The notes beneath the pieces were generated by a model. The model did no database searches. It was not told the origin of the DNA and saw only the letters and a program-made list of their open reading frames with translations. The translations under genes were made by a program, and so were the position numbers. Of a stretch of 64,000 nt of DNA, positions 34,569 through 44,800 are shown piece by piece; within the stretch, counting starts at the first letter, position 1; the number at the start of each line of letters is the position of its first letter. Source of the stretch: Pontibacter harenae (GTDB lineage Bacteria > Bacteroidota > Bacteroidia > Cytophagales > Hymenobacteraceae); assembly GCF_020907245.1 (NCBI RefSeq), contig NZ_JAJJWH010000006.1:102518-166517 (forward strand). Reading direction: 5' to 3'.

Positions 34569-35540
34569 TTACTGCGACCACTCTGTTGGTTCCCGATCCC
34601 AGCGGTGCTGCTTTAGCTCTTCCAGTAGTTCAGTTGGTAAGCCTTTGCCGTCACTGGTGCTTAGGTTAGCTTTAACGTGGTGTTGCTTGCGCATACCTGG
34701 TATAGTGGTGCCAATGCTCTTATTGCTGAGTATAAAACGTAATGCCATTTCAGCCATGGTCATGCCTTCTGGTACCAAAGGCTTCAGGCGGTCGGCGTGC
34801 TCTACGCTAGAGTTCAAGTTTTCGGGCACAAAATATGTGCTGCGCCAGTCGTCTTCAGGGAAAGTGGAATCCTTCGTCAGGTTACCCGTTAGTGTACCTT
34901 CATCGAAAGGCACACGGGCAATAATGCCTACATCCAGTTTCTCACAAAGCGGAAATAACTTGTCTTCTGGAGCCTGATCGAAAATGTTATAGATTACCTG
35001 CACGCTGCTGATGTGGCCAGTCTGAAGCGTGTTCAGAACATTTTCAGGTTCCCAGCGGTTTACGCTCACGCCCATGTGCTGAATTTTTCCGTCAGCTTTC
35101 AGCTTTTCTACCGCACGCTGCCACTCCTCATTTTCTGCCCAAGCATCTTCCCACACATGAAACTGCTGCAGGTCAATGGTTTCCACGCCCAGGTTTTTTA
35201 AGCTCTTTTCAGTATACTCTATAATATGATCTGCTGGAAAACAATCTTCTAGTTTACAGTCTGGCTTAGATGGCCATTTAAAGTTCTTCGGCGGGATTTT
35301 GGTGGCAACATACAGGCGCTTGTCCTGCTGGCGTTTCAGTAGCCTGCCCAGAATCTGCTCGCTCAGGCCAGCCCCGTAGCCCCAGGCAGTATCAAAAAAG
35401 TTGCAGCCGTTTTCTACGGCAATGTCCAGCGAGCGGTCAGACTGCTCTTCATCAGAACCAGTCCAGCCTGCCATGCCCCACATGCCGTAGCCGACCTCGC
35501 TTACTTGCCAGCCCGTACGGCCAAATCTTCTATATTCCAT
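34569..35540 (-). CDS. Aldo/keto reductase
   Basis: The 323-residue TIM-barrel protein has RRFGRTGWQVSEVGYGMWGM at the start, the catalytic Asp/Tyr region NFFDTAWGYGAGLSEQILGRLL, catalytic Lys in YVATKIPP, a His region in DLQQFHVWEDAW and the NADPH-binding IGTTIPGMRKQHHVKANLS end. It belongs to the AKR families that reduce aldehydes or ketones with NADPH in the cytosol. Substrate is unknown. It is monocistronic. Confidence 0.92.
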   Translation of the reverse strand: MEYRRFGRTGWQVSEVGYGMWGMAGWTGSDEEQSDRSLDIAVENGCNFFDTAWGYGAGLSEQILGRLLKRQQDKRLYVATKIPPKNFKWPSKPDCKLEDCFPADHIIEYTEKSLKNLGVETIDLQQFHVWEDAWAENEEWQRAVEKLKADGKIQHMGVSVNRWEPENVLNTLQTGHISSVQVIYNIFDQAPEDKLFPLCEKLDVGIIARVPFDEGTLTGNLTKDSTFPEDDWRSTYFVPENLNSSVEHADRLKPLVPEGMTMAEMALRFILSNKSIGTTIPGMRKQHHVKANLSTSDGKGLPTELLEELKQHRWDREPTEWSQ

Positions 35541-35666
35541 AAGTTTTCTTTAGAGTGAAATTGAAAATGTGAAAAGTAAATATAAGAAATCATCTGCTCA
35601 ATAGCAGGTGCTGTGTACACGTATGAGAGCCGTTAAGGCTAGTCAATTTTGTAATGTCTATCTGGT

Positions 35667-35720
35667 GCAACAATAAAAAAAGCTTCGGTCCATCAGAACC
35701 GAAGCTTTTTTTATTGTTGC
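35667..35720. terminator. Perfect 23-bp terminator after the DUF4168 gene
   Basis: Arms 35667-35689 and 35698-35720 pair perfectly around eight bases. The core AGCTTCGGT is flanked by seven A and seven T, making it usable on either strand. Confidence 0.88.
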
Positions 35721-35729
35721 TATCTCAAA

Positions 35730-36218
35730 TTACTGTTGTATGATTGCTTGTACTTTTGCCTTTACTTCTGGGTCTTTTTCGTAGGCTTCCAATATCTCTT
35801 CATATCTTTCTACGGTAAGGCCTTCTGCTTCAATGGCATCATCTACTTCTTGCTTAGCTGTTGGTTGCATTTCTACAATCTGCTGAGCTGCATTGTTGAA
35901 AGAAGTCATTTCTTCTTCACTTACTTCCAACTCATCTATTGTTTGCTGTCGGTGTGCCTGTGCAATCTCGTTGAACCTGCTCACCTCCAGGTCTTCTTCT
36001 TTAATGATGTCAATCATTTCCTGTTGGTGCTCCTTGGTAATGGAGGCCGTTTTTGCATTTGCTTTTACAAATTGCTGCAACTCTTGATCGGTAAAGTTGT
36101 TTTGCTGCTGCGTTGTTTCTTGTTGTGTTGGAGTAGCCTGTTGTGCAAATGCTGCAGGACCAAAGCAAAGTGCGGCAACTGCAAAAACAGGTACAAAATT
36201 CCTTTTCACTTTCTTCAT
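35730..36218 (-). CDS. Exported DUF4168 protein
   Basis: I take the ATG at 36218 (MKKVKRNFVPVFAVAALCF) because it begins a proper signal peptide cleaved near AFAQQ; starts at 36227 and 36287 are also open. The mature part is Gln/Glu-rich and helical, with two copies of the DUF4168 helix pattern: FTDQELQQFVKANAKTASI and later EEEMTSFNNAAQQIVEMQ with EAEGLTVERYEEILEAY. DUF4168 proteins are periplasmic and of unknown function. A TAACTTTG box (36379-36372, minus strand) is a possible -7 element. Confidence 0.8.
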   Translation of the reverse strand: MKKVKRNFVPVFAVAALCFGPAAFAQQATPTQQETTQQQNNFTDQELQQFVKANAKTASITKEHQQEMIDIIKEEDLEVSRFNEIAQAHRQQTIDELEVSEEEMTSFNNAAQQIVEMQPTAKQEVDDAIEAEGLTVERYEEILEAYEKDPEVKAKVQAIIQQ

Positions 36219-36371
36219 TAATACCATAAGGAAGGATCTTGAATTGGGTTGAAGGTTAAAAAATTGATTAAGCTTGGCTTGAGCCACAGGAGGGTATTAA
36301 CCTCTATAACGGAGATAAACAAAGAACGTTTTCTCCTGAAGGCTGAAAACACCTGTGTTGTTATACGGGAA

Positions 36372-36379
36372 CAAAGTTA
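36372..36379 (-). promoter_or_regulatory. Possible -7 box (TAACTTTG) for the DUF4168 gene
   Basis: On the minus strand TAACTTTG matches TAnnTTTG exactly. It lies about 150 bases before the preferred start and 85 before the longest one, so it would leave a long leader. No -33 element is visible. Confidence 0.4.
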
Positions 36380-36461
36380 GAAAAGGCTACAGCTGTATAT
36401 TTATAGGAAAATCTTAGGCAATGGTTCAGATCAATATTTATTAACTACTGCTTTGAAAATT

Positions 36462-36770
36462 TAACCAGCCCAACCCCTCCCGAGTTACTCTTGTAGGAAA
36501 GCATACAGGCTTACTCATCTTGCCTTTACACCCCAGACTTATGCTTCAAGTTTTCAACTTGGAGCTTTTCATGAGGCAAGTTTTCAACTTGCGAATCAGG
36601 ATTAAAGCTTACATACCTCCGCCTTTACTAACTGACCTTATGTACAACCACAAGTTACGCTATCGCTAAACTTGCGGCATATTTTGTTTTTCAATACAAG
36701 ATGAGTTACCCAGAGGGGAGTTTTCTGCCGTTACCAATTCTCCTCCTCGGAGGGTTAGGGGTAGGGCCAC
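36462..36770. repeat. Composite palindromic non-coding element
   Basis: The outer pair is CCCAACCCCTCCCGAG (36470 region) with CTCGGAGGGTTAGGGG (36747 region), inverted with two small gaps. The next pair is ACTCATCTTG (36513-36522) with CAAGATGAGT (36697-36706), exact. Inside are two copies of the dyad CAAGTTTTCAACTTG (36547-36561 and 36577-36591) and an imperfect dyad around CAAGTTACGCTATCGCTAAAC (split at 36651-36671). This looks like a dispersed repeat built of hairpins. Confidence 0.55.
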
Positions 36771-36891
36771 AGCTAAGGAAGTTATTCAACTTTTAGTATT
36801 GCAAAGTGAGCTGAAGATTCAGTATAACTAATATGGTTTTCTAGCTTAAAATTATTAATTTTAGTAAAGGATATGTAACAAACGAAGCTGT

Positions 36892-37407
36892 ATGAAAAAG
36901 TTCTATCGTATTCTGTTGTTCGGGCTAATGCTACCGTTGCTTACAGCATGTCCTGCCCCCGATGATTTCTGGGGTTATACAGCTTACCAGCCCATCTTAA
37001 TGAGTCGAAGCCAGTTAGAAACCTCGATTCTTAGAAAAGAGCCCCAACCAATTGTTAACCCAGGAAAGCTGTACCGTTTTCAGCACTACATTTTAATAAA
37101 CGAGAAGTACAAAGGTGTACATGTTATCGACAATCAGGATCCAAAGTCGCCGCAGAATATAGCCTTCATACAGGTGCCTGGCAACATAGATTTTGCCGTA
37201 AAACAAAACGTACTGTATGTAGATAATGCAGTGGACTTGGTGGCTATAGACATAAGCAATCCGCAAGACATACAAGTTGCTAAACGCATACGCTTTGCCC
37301 TGCCGCCGCTTTCGCCTCCTGATAACCTCTCGGGGGACGTTGATATGGGAAATGTACCTGCTGATGCAGTTGTAGTAGGTTGGGAATTAAAGCAAAACAA
37401 AGAATAA
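36892..37407 (+). CDS. LVIVD-repeat lipoprotein (short)
   Basis: The product is 171 residues with a lipoprotein signal (MKKFYRILLFGLMLPLLTAC) and about two LVIVD-type beta-propeller repeats, for example KGVHVIDNQDPKSPQNIAFI and DLVAIDISNPQDIQVAKRI. LVIVD proteins are surface or periplasmic propellers with unknown ligand. It is short for a propeller, so it may pair with the product of the next gene, whose ATG overlaps its stop (TAATG). Both are likely outer-membrane lipoproteins. Confidence 0.78.
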   Translation: MKKFYRILLFGLMLPLLTACPAPDDFWGYTAYQPILMSRSQLETSILRKEPQPIVNPGKLYRFQHYILINEKYKGVHVIDNQDPKSPQNIAFIQVPGNIDFAVKQNVLYVDNAVDLVAIDISNPQDIQVAKRIRFALPPLSPPDNLSGDVDMGNVPADAVVVGWELKQNKE

Positions 37408-38165
37408 TGAGGAACTTACTACATATTACAATAGCTGCTTTTGTTGGAATATGCTTGTTTGTGTCTTGTACCGACAGTGATAGCAGTATGCCTGCCCCAG
37501 GTGGTTCGGAAGTAGGTACAGGTGGCTCCATGGCACGTTTTACCATAAGCGGTGACTATCTGTATACTGTTGATAACTCTTCTTTAAATCTTTTTGACAT
37601 AAGCAGCCCCATAAACCCGCAAGCGAAAGGCGAGGTGCATTTGCCTTTTGGGGTTGAAACCATCTTTCCTTTCCAGGACAAGCTATTTATAGGTACGCAA
37701 ACGGGTATGCATATTATGAGCATACAAAATCCTGCCGCACCAAAACACATCTCTACCTACGAACATGTGGTAAGCTGCGACCCTGTTGTGACGGATGGGG
37801 AGTATGCTTACATCACACTCCGAAGCGGAACTACATGTCGGCAGGCTGTAAATCAGCTACAGATTGTAAGCCTGGAAGATATAACCCAGCCTAAATTGCT
37901 AACGCAGTATGATATGGTGCAGCCAAAAGGCTTGGGCATCGACAACAATAAGAACTTGTTTGTGTGCGACGACGGCCTAAAGATGTACGATGCTACGGAT
38001 GTGATGTCGTTGCAACTAAAGCAGCATTTCAAGATTGATGCGTACGATGTAATTCCGTACAACAACCACTTGCTGGTGGTTGGCAGCGACGGCTTTTACC
38101 AGTACCAATACACAAACGAATCGCTGGAACTGCTGAGCAAAATAGCAGTGGAACCAGGTTTATAA
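37407..38165 (+). CDS. LVIVD-repeat lipoprotein (second)
   Basis: Start ATG 37407 overlaps the previous stop as TAATG and gives a clean lipoprotein signal (MRNLLHITIAAFVGICLFVSC); the frame is open further upstream to 37380, but that would precede the signal. The 252-residue product has several propeller repeats: YLYTVDNSSLNLFDISSP, KLFIGTQTGMHIMSIQNP, YAYITLRSGTT and LFVCDDGLKMYDATDV. Its stop again overlaps the next start. Function unknown. Confidence 0.82.
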   Translation: MRNLLHITIAAFVGICLFVSCTDSDSSMPAPGGSEVGTGGSMARFTISGDYLYTVDNSSLNLFDISSPINPQAKGEVHLPFGVETIFPFQDKLFIGTQTGMHIMSIQNPAAPKHISTYEHVVSCDPVVTDGEYAYITLRSGTTCRQAVNQLQIVSLEDITQPKLLTQYDMVQPKGLGIDNNKNLFVCDDGLKMYDATDVMSLQLKQHFKIDAYDVIPYNNHLLVVGSDGFYQYQYTNESLELLSKIAVEPGL

Positions 38166-38872
38166 TGTTCAACTATAATCTGGTCATGTTGCAGAAGTTT
38201 TTTTGCCTCGCGCTTGTGTGTGCTTTTTCTGCCCTTTCATTTTTTGCCTCCGCTCAGTCTGACACTGCTCGTGTTAGAAACTACAGCCTAAAGTTTAGTC
38301 CGCAGCACCTGATCTTAAATGGTGTGCACCTGGACCTGGAGAAAAGATTGGAACCGCACGGGTATCATAGCCTAATACTTTCGCCGCGCTTCTACTATGG
38401 GAATACTCAAAACATTGACGGCCTTTCGAGGCGCTCTAATGAGGAAAAAGACTGGGGAGAAGTGTCTGGGTACGGGGCAGCGGTGCAGTATCGGGTTTAC
38501 CTTACCAGGCCTGCAAAACCTACTGGTGAACAATTTTACACCTCCTTCGGCATTAACTGCCATCATTTTAAAATAGATTTTGTGAGGCAAGGATGGGTAG
38601 AGGAAACAGCTGATGATGGTTTGCTTTATTACAGGTACAAAGACAGGTCTTTCACTGAAAAGGTTGACAGGTGGGGCGGTGTGATTTTGTTAGGTGCACA
38701 AGACCCTGTTATCTCCGATAGGGTGGTATTGGATGCATATGTTGGTTTGGGGTATAAAAGCAGCAGCATTGAAACTGACTACACCGAACCACGCTATAAC
38801 TATAACCTGCTGGACTTTGGCTTTACAGGCGCACACCTACTTCTCGGTATGAAACTGGGAATTGCTTTTTAG
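38165..38872 (+). CDS. Outer-membrane beta-barrel-like protein of unknown function
   Basis: The product of 235 residues has a signal peptide (LQKFFCLALVCAFSALSFFASA) and alternating beta-strand segments with aromatic ends, ending LLLGMKLGIAF, so it probably forms a small barrel. ATG 38165 overlaps the upstream stop (TAATG); a second ATG at 38186 also gives a signal peptide. The coupling to two lipoproteins suggests a common surface complex. I recognise no named family. Confidence 0.7.
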   Translation: MFNYNLVMLQKFFCLALVCAFSALSFFASAQSDTARVRNYSLKFSPQHLILNGVHLDLEKRLEPHGYHSLILSPRFYYGNTQNIDGLSRRSNEEKDWGEVSGYGAAVQYRVYLTRPAKPTGEQFYTSFGINCHHFKIDFVRQGWVEETADDGLLYYRYKDRSFTEKVDRWGGVILLGAQDPVISDRVVLDAYVGLGYKSSSIETDYTEPRYNYNLLDFGFTGAHLLLGMKLGIAF

Positions 38873-38880
38873 TTTATCCC

Positions 38881-38918
38881 ATATTATAAACGTTGCGGCT
38901 AAGCTATGTTTATAATAT
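38881..38918. terminator. A/T-rich hairpin after the LVIVD operon
   Basis: ATATTATAAAC and GTTTATAATAT pair perfectly over 11 bp with a 16-base loop. The stem is AT-rich and no T-run follows, so it is a weak terminator candidate between convergent genes. Confidence 0.5.
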
Positions 38919-38973
38919 GTTTGCTGGCATCTAACTTAGGGAGTTCCTATCTTATTAATTTTCTTTGCTAGCT

Positions 38974-39867
38974 TCAATCGTTTTTATCTGCTATCTCGTT
39001 TGGCTCTATTTGCCTGCCACTATTATTGGCATAGGCTTTTGTTACTTCTGCTCCCAGCATTAGGATGATAGAAGAATAAAATACCCACAACAACACAATT
39101 ACCAAAGAGCCAGCAGCCTCATAAATGCCCACTACTTTTATACTTCCTAAAATGTAGTTGATAATCTGCTTTCCGATCATGAAAAGGATTGAGGTGATAA
39201 TTCCTCCAGCCAGTGCGTCTTTCCAGGCAACTTTTGCATCTGGTAAAACCTTAAGTATGGCAGTAAAGAAAGTCAAGACAACAGCCAGGTAGAAAACTGT
39301 GTTCACTGTTCTGATGGCAGGGGTAAGATACTCCTCGAACAGGCTTTGAAGTTCTTCGCTGTAAAGAGCTATTACTGTATCTAAAACAAGGCTTAGCAAC
39401 AGCAAAAAGCCTAAACCAACAACTATAGCTAGTGTGGCAATTCTGTATTTCAGCAGTTTTAAATAATTAACCTTCGGCTTTACCTTTACCTGCCACACAG
39501 AGTTGAGGGCTTTCTGAATGATAAAGAAGATGATTGTGGCACTTTTAACAACAACAGCAACAGCTATTAAAATGCCCCAGAAGCCAGCAGGAACCTCGGT
39601 TGCGTTTTCTAAAACGGTGTCAATCTGGTTTGCTGCTTCGGTGCTTATTAAGCTTTCTACCTGCCCCACAATTTGATTTCGCACACTTTCTTCAGAGAAA
39701 AAAGAAGAACCTACCAACGTAAGTATAATTAGTATGGCTGGAAGCGAAAAAATAGTAAAAAAAGCGATGGCAGCACTGTAAATGATGGGTTCTCCACGCT
39801 GAAAATTCTTTTTAGCGTCCTTTAAGATGTCCCAGGTTTGTTTAAAAAAGTTCTTTATCCACAACAT
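38974..39867 (-). CDS. YihY/BrkB-family inner-membrane protein
   Basis: The protein of 297 residues has six hydrophobic helices and the YihY pattern: AIAFFTIFSLPAILIILTLVGS near the N-terminus, FFIIQKALNSVWQVK in the middle, and AGGIITSILFMIGKQIINYIL followed by AAGSLVIVLLWVFYSSIILMLGAEVTKAYA at the end. The family was once annotated as ribonuclease BN, which is wrong. It may be a transporter or envelope factor. It is monocistronic. Confidence 0.92.
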   Translation of the reverse strand: MLWIKNFFKQTWDILKDAKKNFQRGEPIIYSAAIAFFTIFSLPAILIILTLVGSSFFSEESVRNQIVGQVESLISTEAANQIDTVLENATEVPAGFWGILIAVAVVVKSATIIFFIIQKALNSVWQVKVKPKVNYLKLLKYRIATLAIVVGLGFLLLLSLVLDTVIALYSEELQSLFEEYLTPAIRTVNTVFYLAVVLTFFTAILKVLPDAKVAWKDALAGGIITSILFMIGKQIINYILGSIKVVGIYEAAGSLVIVLLWVFYSSIILMLGAEVTKAYANNSGRQIEPNEIADKND

Positions 39868-40087
39868 GCACTCTTGTTTTGTCTTTTGTAGGTTGTTGAA
39901 ATAACGCTCAAAGAGCAGATAAGTTAAGCTATGCAGGATGGTAGCGTTTTTTTAAACCAAAGTGACAGGCAAAGCCTATGCATGTTTTAGTGAAGACGCT
40001 TTGTTATGTTGCTAATGCATGAACGAAGCAAAAACGGGAACGTAAACAAAATTGTACCATTTCTTTTTACAATTTAACTATTAAGCT

Positions 40088-41068
40088 ATGAAAAAACATT
40101 TATTGTATCTGTTGGCCATACTTCTGGTCAGCACTTCCTGTAAGGAGACGCTCTGTGAAAACGACATTTATCCTTTCTGTGAACAGGAAGAGGAGCCTGT
40201 AACCCTAGGTACTATAACTGAAAAGGGAAAATCTCCCTCTGGGATTCACGCTGTAGTTTTTTCTTTGCAAGGCAAAGGCTACATGGCCACAGGAAGTTTA
40301 AGGTTTCCGCCTAGCGATGGAGGTGCAAACCAGCTAATCGCTTATAACGCATCTGAAGATAAATGGACAAGGATGGCAAGTATGCCTGACAGGGGTAGAT
40401 TGCGCGCCGTTGGTTTTGCAACAGATACGAAAGGTTATGTAGGTGGCGGGAACACAATAACAGGGCATGATGGAAATACCTTTGTGGTTGGAGATTTAAA
40501 AGATTTCTGGGAATATGATCCTAAACAAGATAACTGGACCCAGAAAGCGGATTTGCCAGGAGGGGAAGGAAATTACGATGTGGGGTTCAGTATATTAAAT
40601 AAAGGTTATGTGGCAAAGGATAACAAGTTATGGGAGTACCATCCTGGCTCTGACACATGGGTATTGAAAGGAGACTTCCCCTTCAATGCTAGAGTTGAGA
40701 TGTTCATTATAGGTCCGCTTGCCTATGCAGTGGAAGAAGGCAAACTTTGGGAGTATAATCCACATGTAAATAAATGGAGGGCTCGGGCTGACTTTCCTGG
40801 AGGTGGTGCTTCTACTGCCTTTTCTACGACCACAAAAGGATATGTAATAAACGGATATGCTATATGGGAGTATAACCCCTACAGCAACAAATGGTATGAA
40901 AAAGTGGGAACACCTATCATCGGAAAGGATTCTAATATACCGCCTCAAGGACAGCCAAATGATATATACCCAGACTACGCTTTTGAAGTAGATGGTAAAG
41001 GATATTTTGGCCTTTACTACCGTGGAGGGTTTGCGGAACACTTCTATGAATATGATCCTAATAATTAG
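40088..41068 (+). CDS. Kelch-repeat lipoprotein
   Basis: The product is 326 residues with a lipoprotein signal ending STSC (Cys18) and five Kelch-like repeats: AYNASEDKWTRMASMP, EYDPKQDNWTQKADLPG, EYHPGSDTWVLKGDFP, EYNPHVNKWRARADFPGG and EYNPYSNKWYEKVGTP. These form a beta-propeller used for carbohydrate or protein binding. It is probably exposed on the outer membrane. It is a single gene with no obvious partner. Confidence 0.88.
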   Translation: MKKHLLYLLAILLVSTSCKETLCENDIYPFCEQEEEPVTLGTITEKGKSPSGIHAVVFSLQGKGYMATGSLRFPPSDGGANQLIAYNASEDKWTRMASMPDRGRLRAVGFATDTKGYVGGGNTITGHDGNTFVVGDLKDFWEYDPKQDNWTQKADLPGGEGNYDVGFSILNKGYVAKDNKLWEYHPGSDTWVLKGDFPFNARVEMFIIGPLAYAVEEGKLWEYNPHVNKWRARADFPGGGASTAFSTTTKGYVINGYAIWEYNPYSNKWYEKVGTPIIGKDSNIPPQGQPNDIYPDYAFEVDGKGYFGLYYRGGFAEHFYEYDPNN

Positions 41069-41244
41069 CCTTACCACAGGATTATAACAGCTAAAGAAGC
41101 TTTGAAGTACTTCAGTTGCTGTACAATTGTTGTTTAGCGTGCAGTAAAGTTAAGCTATGGCGCTTACAACAGTAGAAGCTATGCAAAGCCAAACGCATAT
41201 AGTAAGTCTTTGCAGATATAAAAAAGAAAAGCTTATTTGGAAAG

Positions 41245-41496
41245 CTATACGCTTGCAAGCATCTTGGCCTTTACCTTAACAGGCTTGCCATCCAAAGCTT
41301 TAAATGTTTCATTTAAAATTCGAATCGAGAAGCAGCTTGTTTTTCGGTTCGAATTTTTGTTTTGTACCTTATTTATGGCAACTCCACGCTCATTGCTTAG
41401 GTTCGTTGCCCAGTCCTTTACTTGAACTTCATCCTGAACAGAAAGATCTAAGCCTTTGATGGAAGCATATTCCTTAACAGTATAGTAATAAGACAT
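41245..41496 (-). CDS. Small hypothetical protein with degenerate HTH-like N-terminus
   Basis: The product is 83 residues. The first half (YYTVKEYASIKGLDLSVQDEVQVKDWATNLSNERGVAINKV) has the shape of an excisionase/MerR-type helix-turn-helix, and the rest is basic (KNSNRKTSCFSIRILNETFKAL). No known domain is clear. I keep it because it has plausible coding composition and sits alone in an otherwise empty gap before the SusC gene. Confidence 0.5.
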   Translation of the reverse strand: MSYYYTVKEYASIKGLDLSVQDEVQVKDWATNLSNERGVAINKVQNKNSNRKTSCFSIRILNETFKALDGKPVKVKAKMLASV

Positions 41497-41884
41497 AGCT
41501 GTATATAGATAAAGGTTTATGTTGCGACTCCTTACGTAGGATTGTAAAAAAGGGTTTATGTTTTTTTTGCGTGTAGGTTAACTATGAACGCGTTAACTGT
41601 GTTAAGGCTAGCTAAAACGTTATATTTCCTCTCGATAGCCTATTCTTCTTAGGCTCATAACAAATGTGTTTTCATAGTGGCGCCATAAATAAGTTGTTGC
41701 TGTTGTGTTAAGATACCCTTCGCCAATTCCCTCATAAATAATACTTCATTCATCTTCAGAAAACATTTAGGTAAAGCTAAGGCGCTTCCTTTGTGACGAA
41801 GCAAAGTTCTTGTATTGCAGTGGGAATATTTCATGTCTTCACACAGAGTTTTCTTATGGTTAATCAACTAAATATCTGTATAGG
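41497..41884. other. Intergenic region upstream of the SusC-SusD locus
   Basis: This 388-base stretch holds no convincing gene. GTTAAC occurs at 41577-41582 and 41592-41597 with 15-base centre spacing, followed by GTTAAG at 41601. They could be operator half-sites for the SusC operon. No clear TAnnTTTG box is seen. No ECF sigma/anti-sigma or two-component gene is present. Confidence 0.4.
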
Positions 41885-44800
41885 ATGAGTTCAAAACTAC
41901 CAATCAAAAGCAAAAGAGGATATCGTAGCAGATGCTCTTTATTACTGATGGCCATGCTTGGTCTGACATCGCTAGAAGGCATTACAGGTGGACAGGAGGC
42001 ATTCGCTAGCAACCTGAAAAGTCTGCGGATGGCCGATAGCTCTAAACAGGATGGGCCAGTAACGGGGCAGGTAAAAGATGCATCAGGTCAGCCGTTACCT
42101 GGCGTGTCTGTAAGCCTGAAAGGTACAGCTACTGGAGCTGTAACCGATGCTGAAGGCCGTTTCACCATCAACACCACAGGTGTTTCGCAGCCCGTGCTGG
42201 TTTTCTCCTACCTAGGCTTCACAACGCAAGAAGTAAGCATCGGGGGCAAAAGTACTTTGGAGGTATCTTTAAAAGAAGATACGAAGAGCCTGAATGAAGT
42301 GGTAGTGGTAGGTTACGGTACCCAGAAAAAAGTAAACTTAACAGGGGCTGTAGATCAGGTAACGTCTGAAGTGCTGGATAACCGCCCGCTACCTAACCTA
42401 TCGCAGGGGCTGCAGGGGGTAATACCAAACCTAAACCTGGTGCCAACCGACGGCAAACCTATACAGTCGCCGAGCTACAACGTGAGAGGTACCACATCTA
42501 TAGGCCAGGGTGGTAGCGCTTTGGTGCTTATTGACGGTGTACAAGGTGATCCTAGCTTATTAAACCCGAACGATATTGCCAGTATCTCTGTGCTGAAAGA
42601 TGCTGCTTCTGCCGCTATTTATGGAGCAAGAGGAGCGTTTGGAGTGGTGCTCATCACAACTAAAAATCCTACTAAAGACCGAACAAGTGTTACCTATTCG
42701 GCTAACCATTCTATCAAAAGCCCGACAGCTGTTCCAGATTATGTAACTGACGGATATACATTCTCCAAGTACTTTAATGAAGCCTGGAGTGCCTGGAACA
42801 ATTATTCGCAAACGCCACAGAATGCAAACAAAACCGTAAGGTTTTCGCCTGAATATTTAGAGGAACTGGAAAGGAGAGCCAATGACCCAAGCCTGCCGAA
42901 GGTAGAGGTAGGACCGAACGGGGAGTACGTTTACTATGATAACACTGACTGGTTTAAGCATTTGTACAAAGACCGCAACAGTGCCACGGAACATAATATC
43001 TCGGTTTCAGGTAGCAACGGAAAAGCCAGCTTTTATGCCACTGGCAGGTATTACGGTCAGGAAGGCTTGTTTAGGTATAATTCCGATGATTATAAGATGT
43101 ATAACTTCCGAGCGAAAGGTTCTGTAGAGCTTTTCCCGTGGTTACGCATTGATAACAATACCAACTACTCTAAAATGACTTACCATAACCCACTGAATGT
43201 GGGTGAAGGCGGTGGCATCTGGCGTAACATAGCAGACGAGGGGCATACCATGGCACCGATGTTTAATCCTGACGGCACACTTACTTATTCTGCTGCTTAT
43301 ACAGTAGGTGATTTTTGGTACGGCAAGAACGGTATCGATATGAATGAGCGTGAGATCAGGAACACGACTGGTTTTACGGCAAAGTTACTTCAAGACAAGT
43401 TCAGAGTAAACGGCGACTTCACGTTCCGGAACATCGATAATGATGAGACACAGATACGCGTACCAGTGCCTTACAGCAGAAAGCCAGGGGTAATTGAATA
43501 TGTAGGTACCAACACCAACGATATACAGGAGAGGTTCCGTGAGACGCAGTACATTGCAACAAATGTGTACAGTGAGTACGAGCCAAACCTAAGCGATGTG
43601 CATTACTTCAAAGTCATGGCTGGTTACAACTATGAGCAATCGACGCATCGGGCGCTACGAACGCAGCGTAACGGGCTTATTTTTGAGGGAGCCAAAGATA
43701 TTAACCTGGCGTTGGGCCAATCTATCGGCACAAACGGCGGTTGGGAAAGATGGAACATTATGGGTGGCTTTTACAGGCTGAACTATGCTTTCAAAGACCG
43801 CTACCTTTTTGAAGCGAACGGTCGATACGACGGTTCTTCTAAATTTCCTGAAAACGAACGTTTTGCTTTCTTCCCTTCTTTTTCTGCAGGTTGGAGGCTT
43901 AGCAACGAACCATTCTGGAAAGTATCTCCCGATTTAATCTCAGAACTTAAGTTCAGGGCTTCCTATGGCTCTTTGGGTAACGGAAACATCGGTTCTTATG
44001 CCTTTCAGGAGCAGTTTAGTATTTCGCAGTCGGGTAGGGTGCTAAACGGCATCAGACCGCAGCGCACAAGCCAGCCTGGTGTTATTCCTGATGGTCTTAC
44101 CTGGGAAACCTCTACTACACAAAACATTGGCCTGGACTTAGGCATGTTCTCAAATCGCCTCACATTTAACGGCGATGCCTACATCCGTAAAACCACCGAT
44201 ATGTTTACAGTAGGCATGAGCTTGCCAGCTGTGTTCGGTACTGCTGTGCCTAAGGGTAACTATGCCGATTTAGAAACGAAAGGATGGGAGCTATCTATGA
44301 ACTGGCGCGATATGTTTACGGTAGGTGCTAAGCCATTTAACTATGGCTTAAGGTTAACCTTAGCAGACTATAAAGCTAAAATAACAAAGTATAACAACCC
44401 TGATAAGAAACTGAGCGACTACTACGAAGGGCAGACGGTAGGTGAAATATGGGGCTACGAAACTGCAGGCTTCTTCTCTTCGCAGGAGGAAATCGAGAAT
44501 TCTCCATCTCAATCTTTGATTAGAGCCTCTACCAGTGGCCAACTGCTGCCAGGCGATATCAGGTTTGCAGACCTGAATGGTGACAATGTGATCAACAACG
44601 GCGACAACACGGTTGCTAACCCAGGAGACAGAAGAGTTATCGGTAACTCGACGCCGCGCTATACCTATGGCGTGAAACTGGATCTGGACTGGAATAACTT
44701 CTTCTTCTCTACCTTTATGCAAGGAGTTGGCAAGCAGGACTGGTACCCTGGTGGAGAGGCCAGTACATTCTGGGGCCAGTACAACAGACCTTACAACAAG

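Larger units (their letters stand above)
36288..36891. other. 600-base non-coding region with nested inverted repeats
   Basis: No credible gene lies here. The left part holds a possible promoter of the DUF4168 gene (36372-36379). From about 36462 to 36770 it consists of nested inverted repeats, given as a separate entry. The right part, to 36891, holds the promoter region of the LVIVD operon, with a TAATTTTA box near 36856. Confidence 0.6.

Noticed and set aside
41655..41867. Minus-strand ORF of 70 codons upstream of susC
   Set aside because: No domain, no promoter, and unlikely composition (Cys- and Leu-rich patches without pattern).
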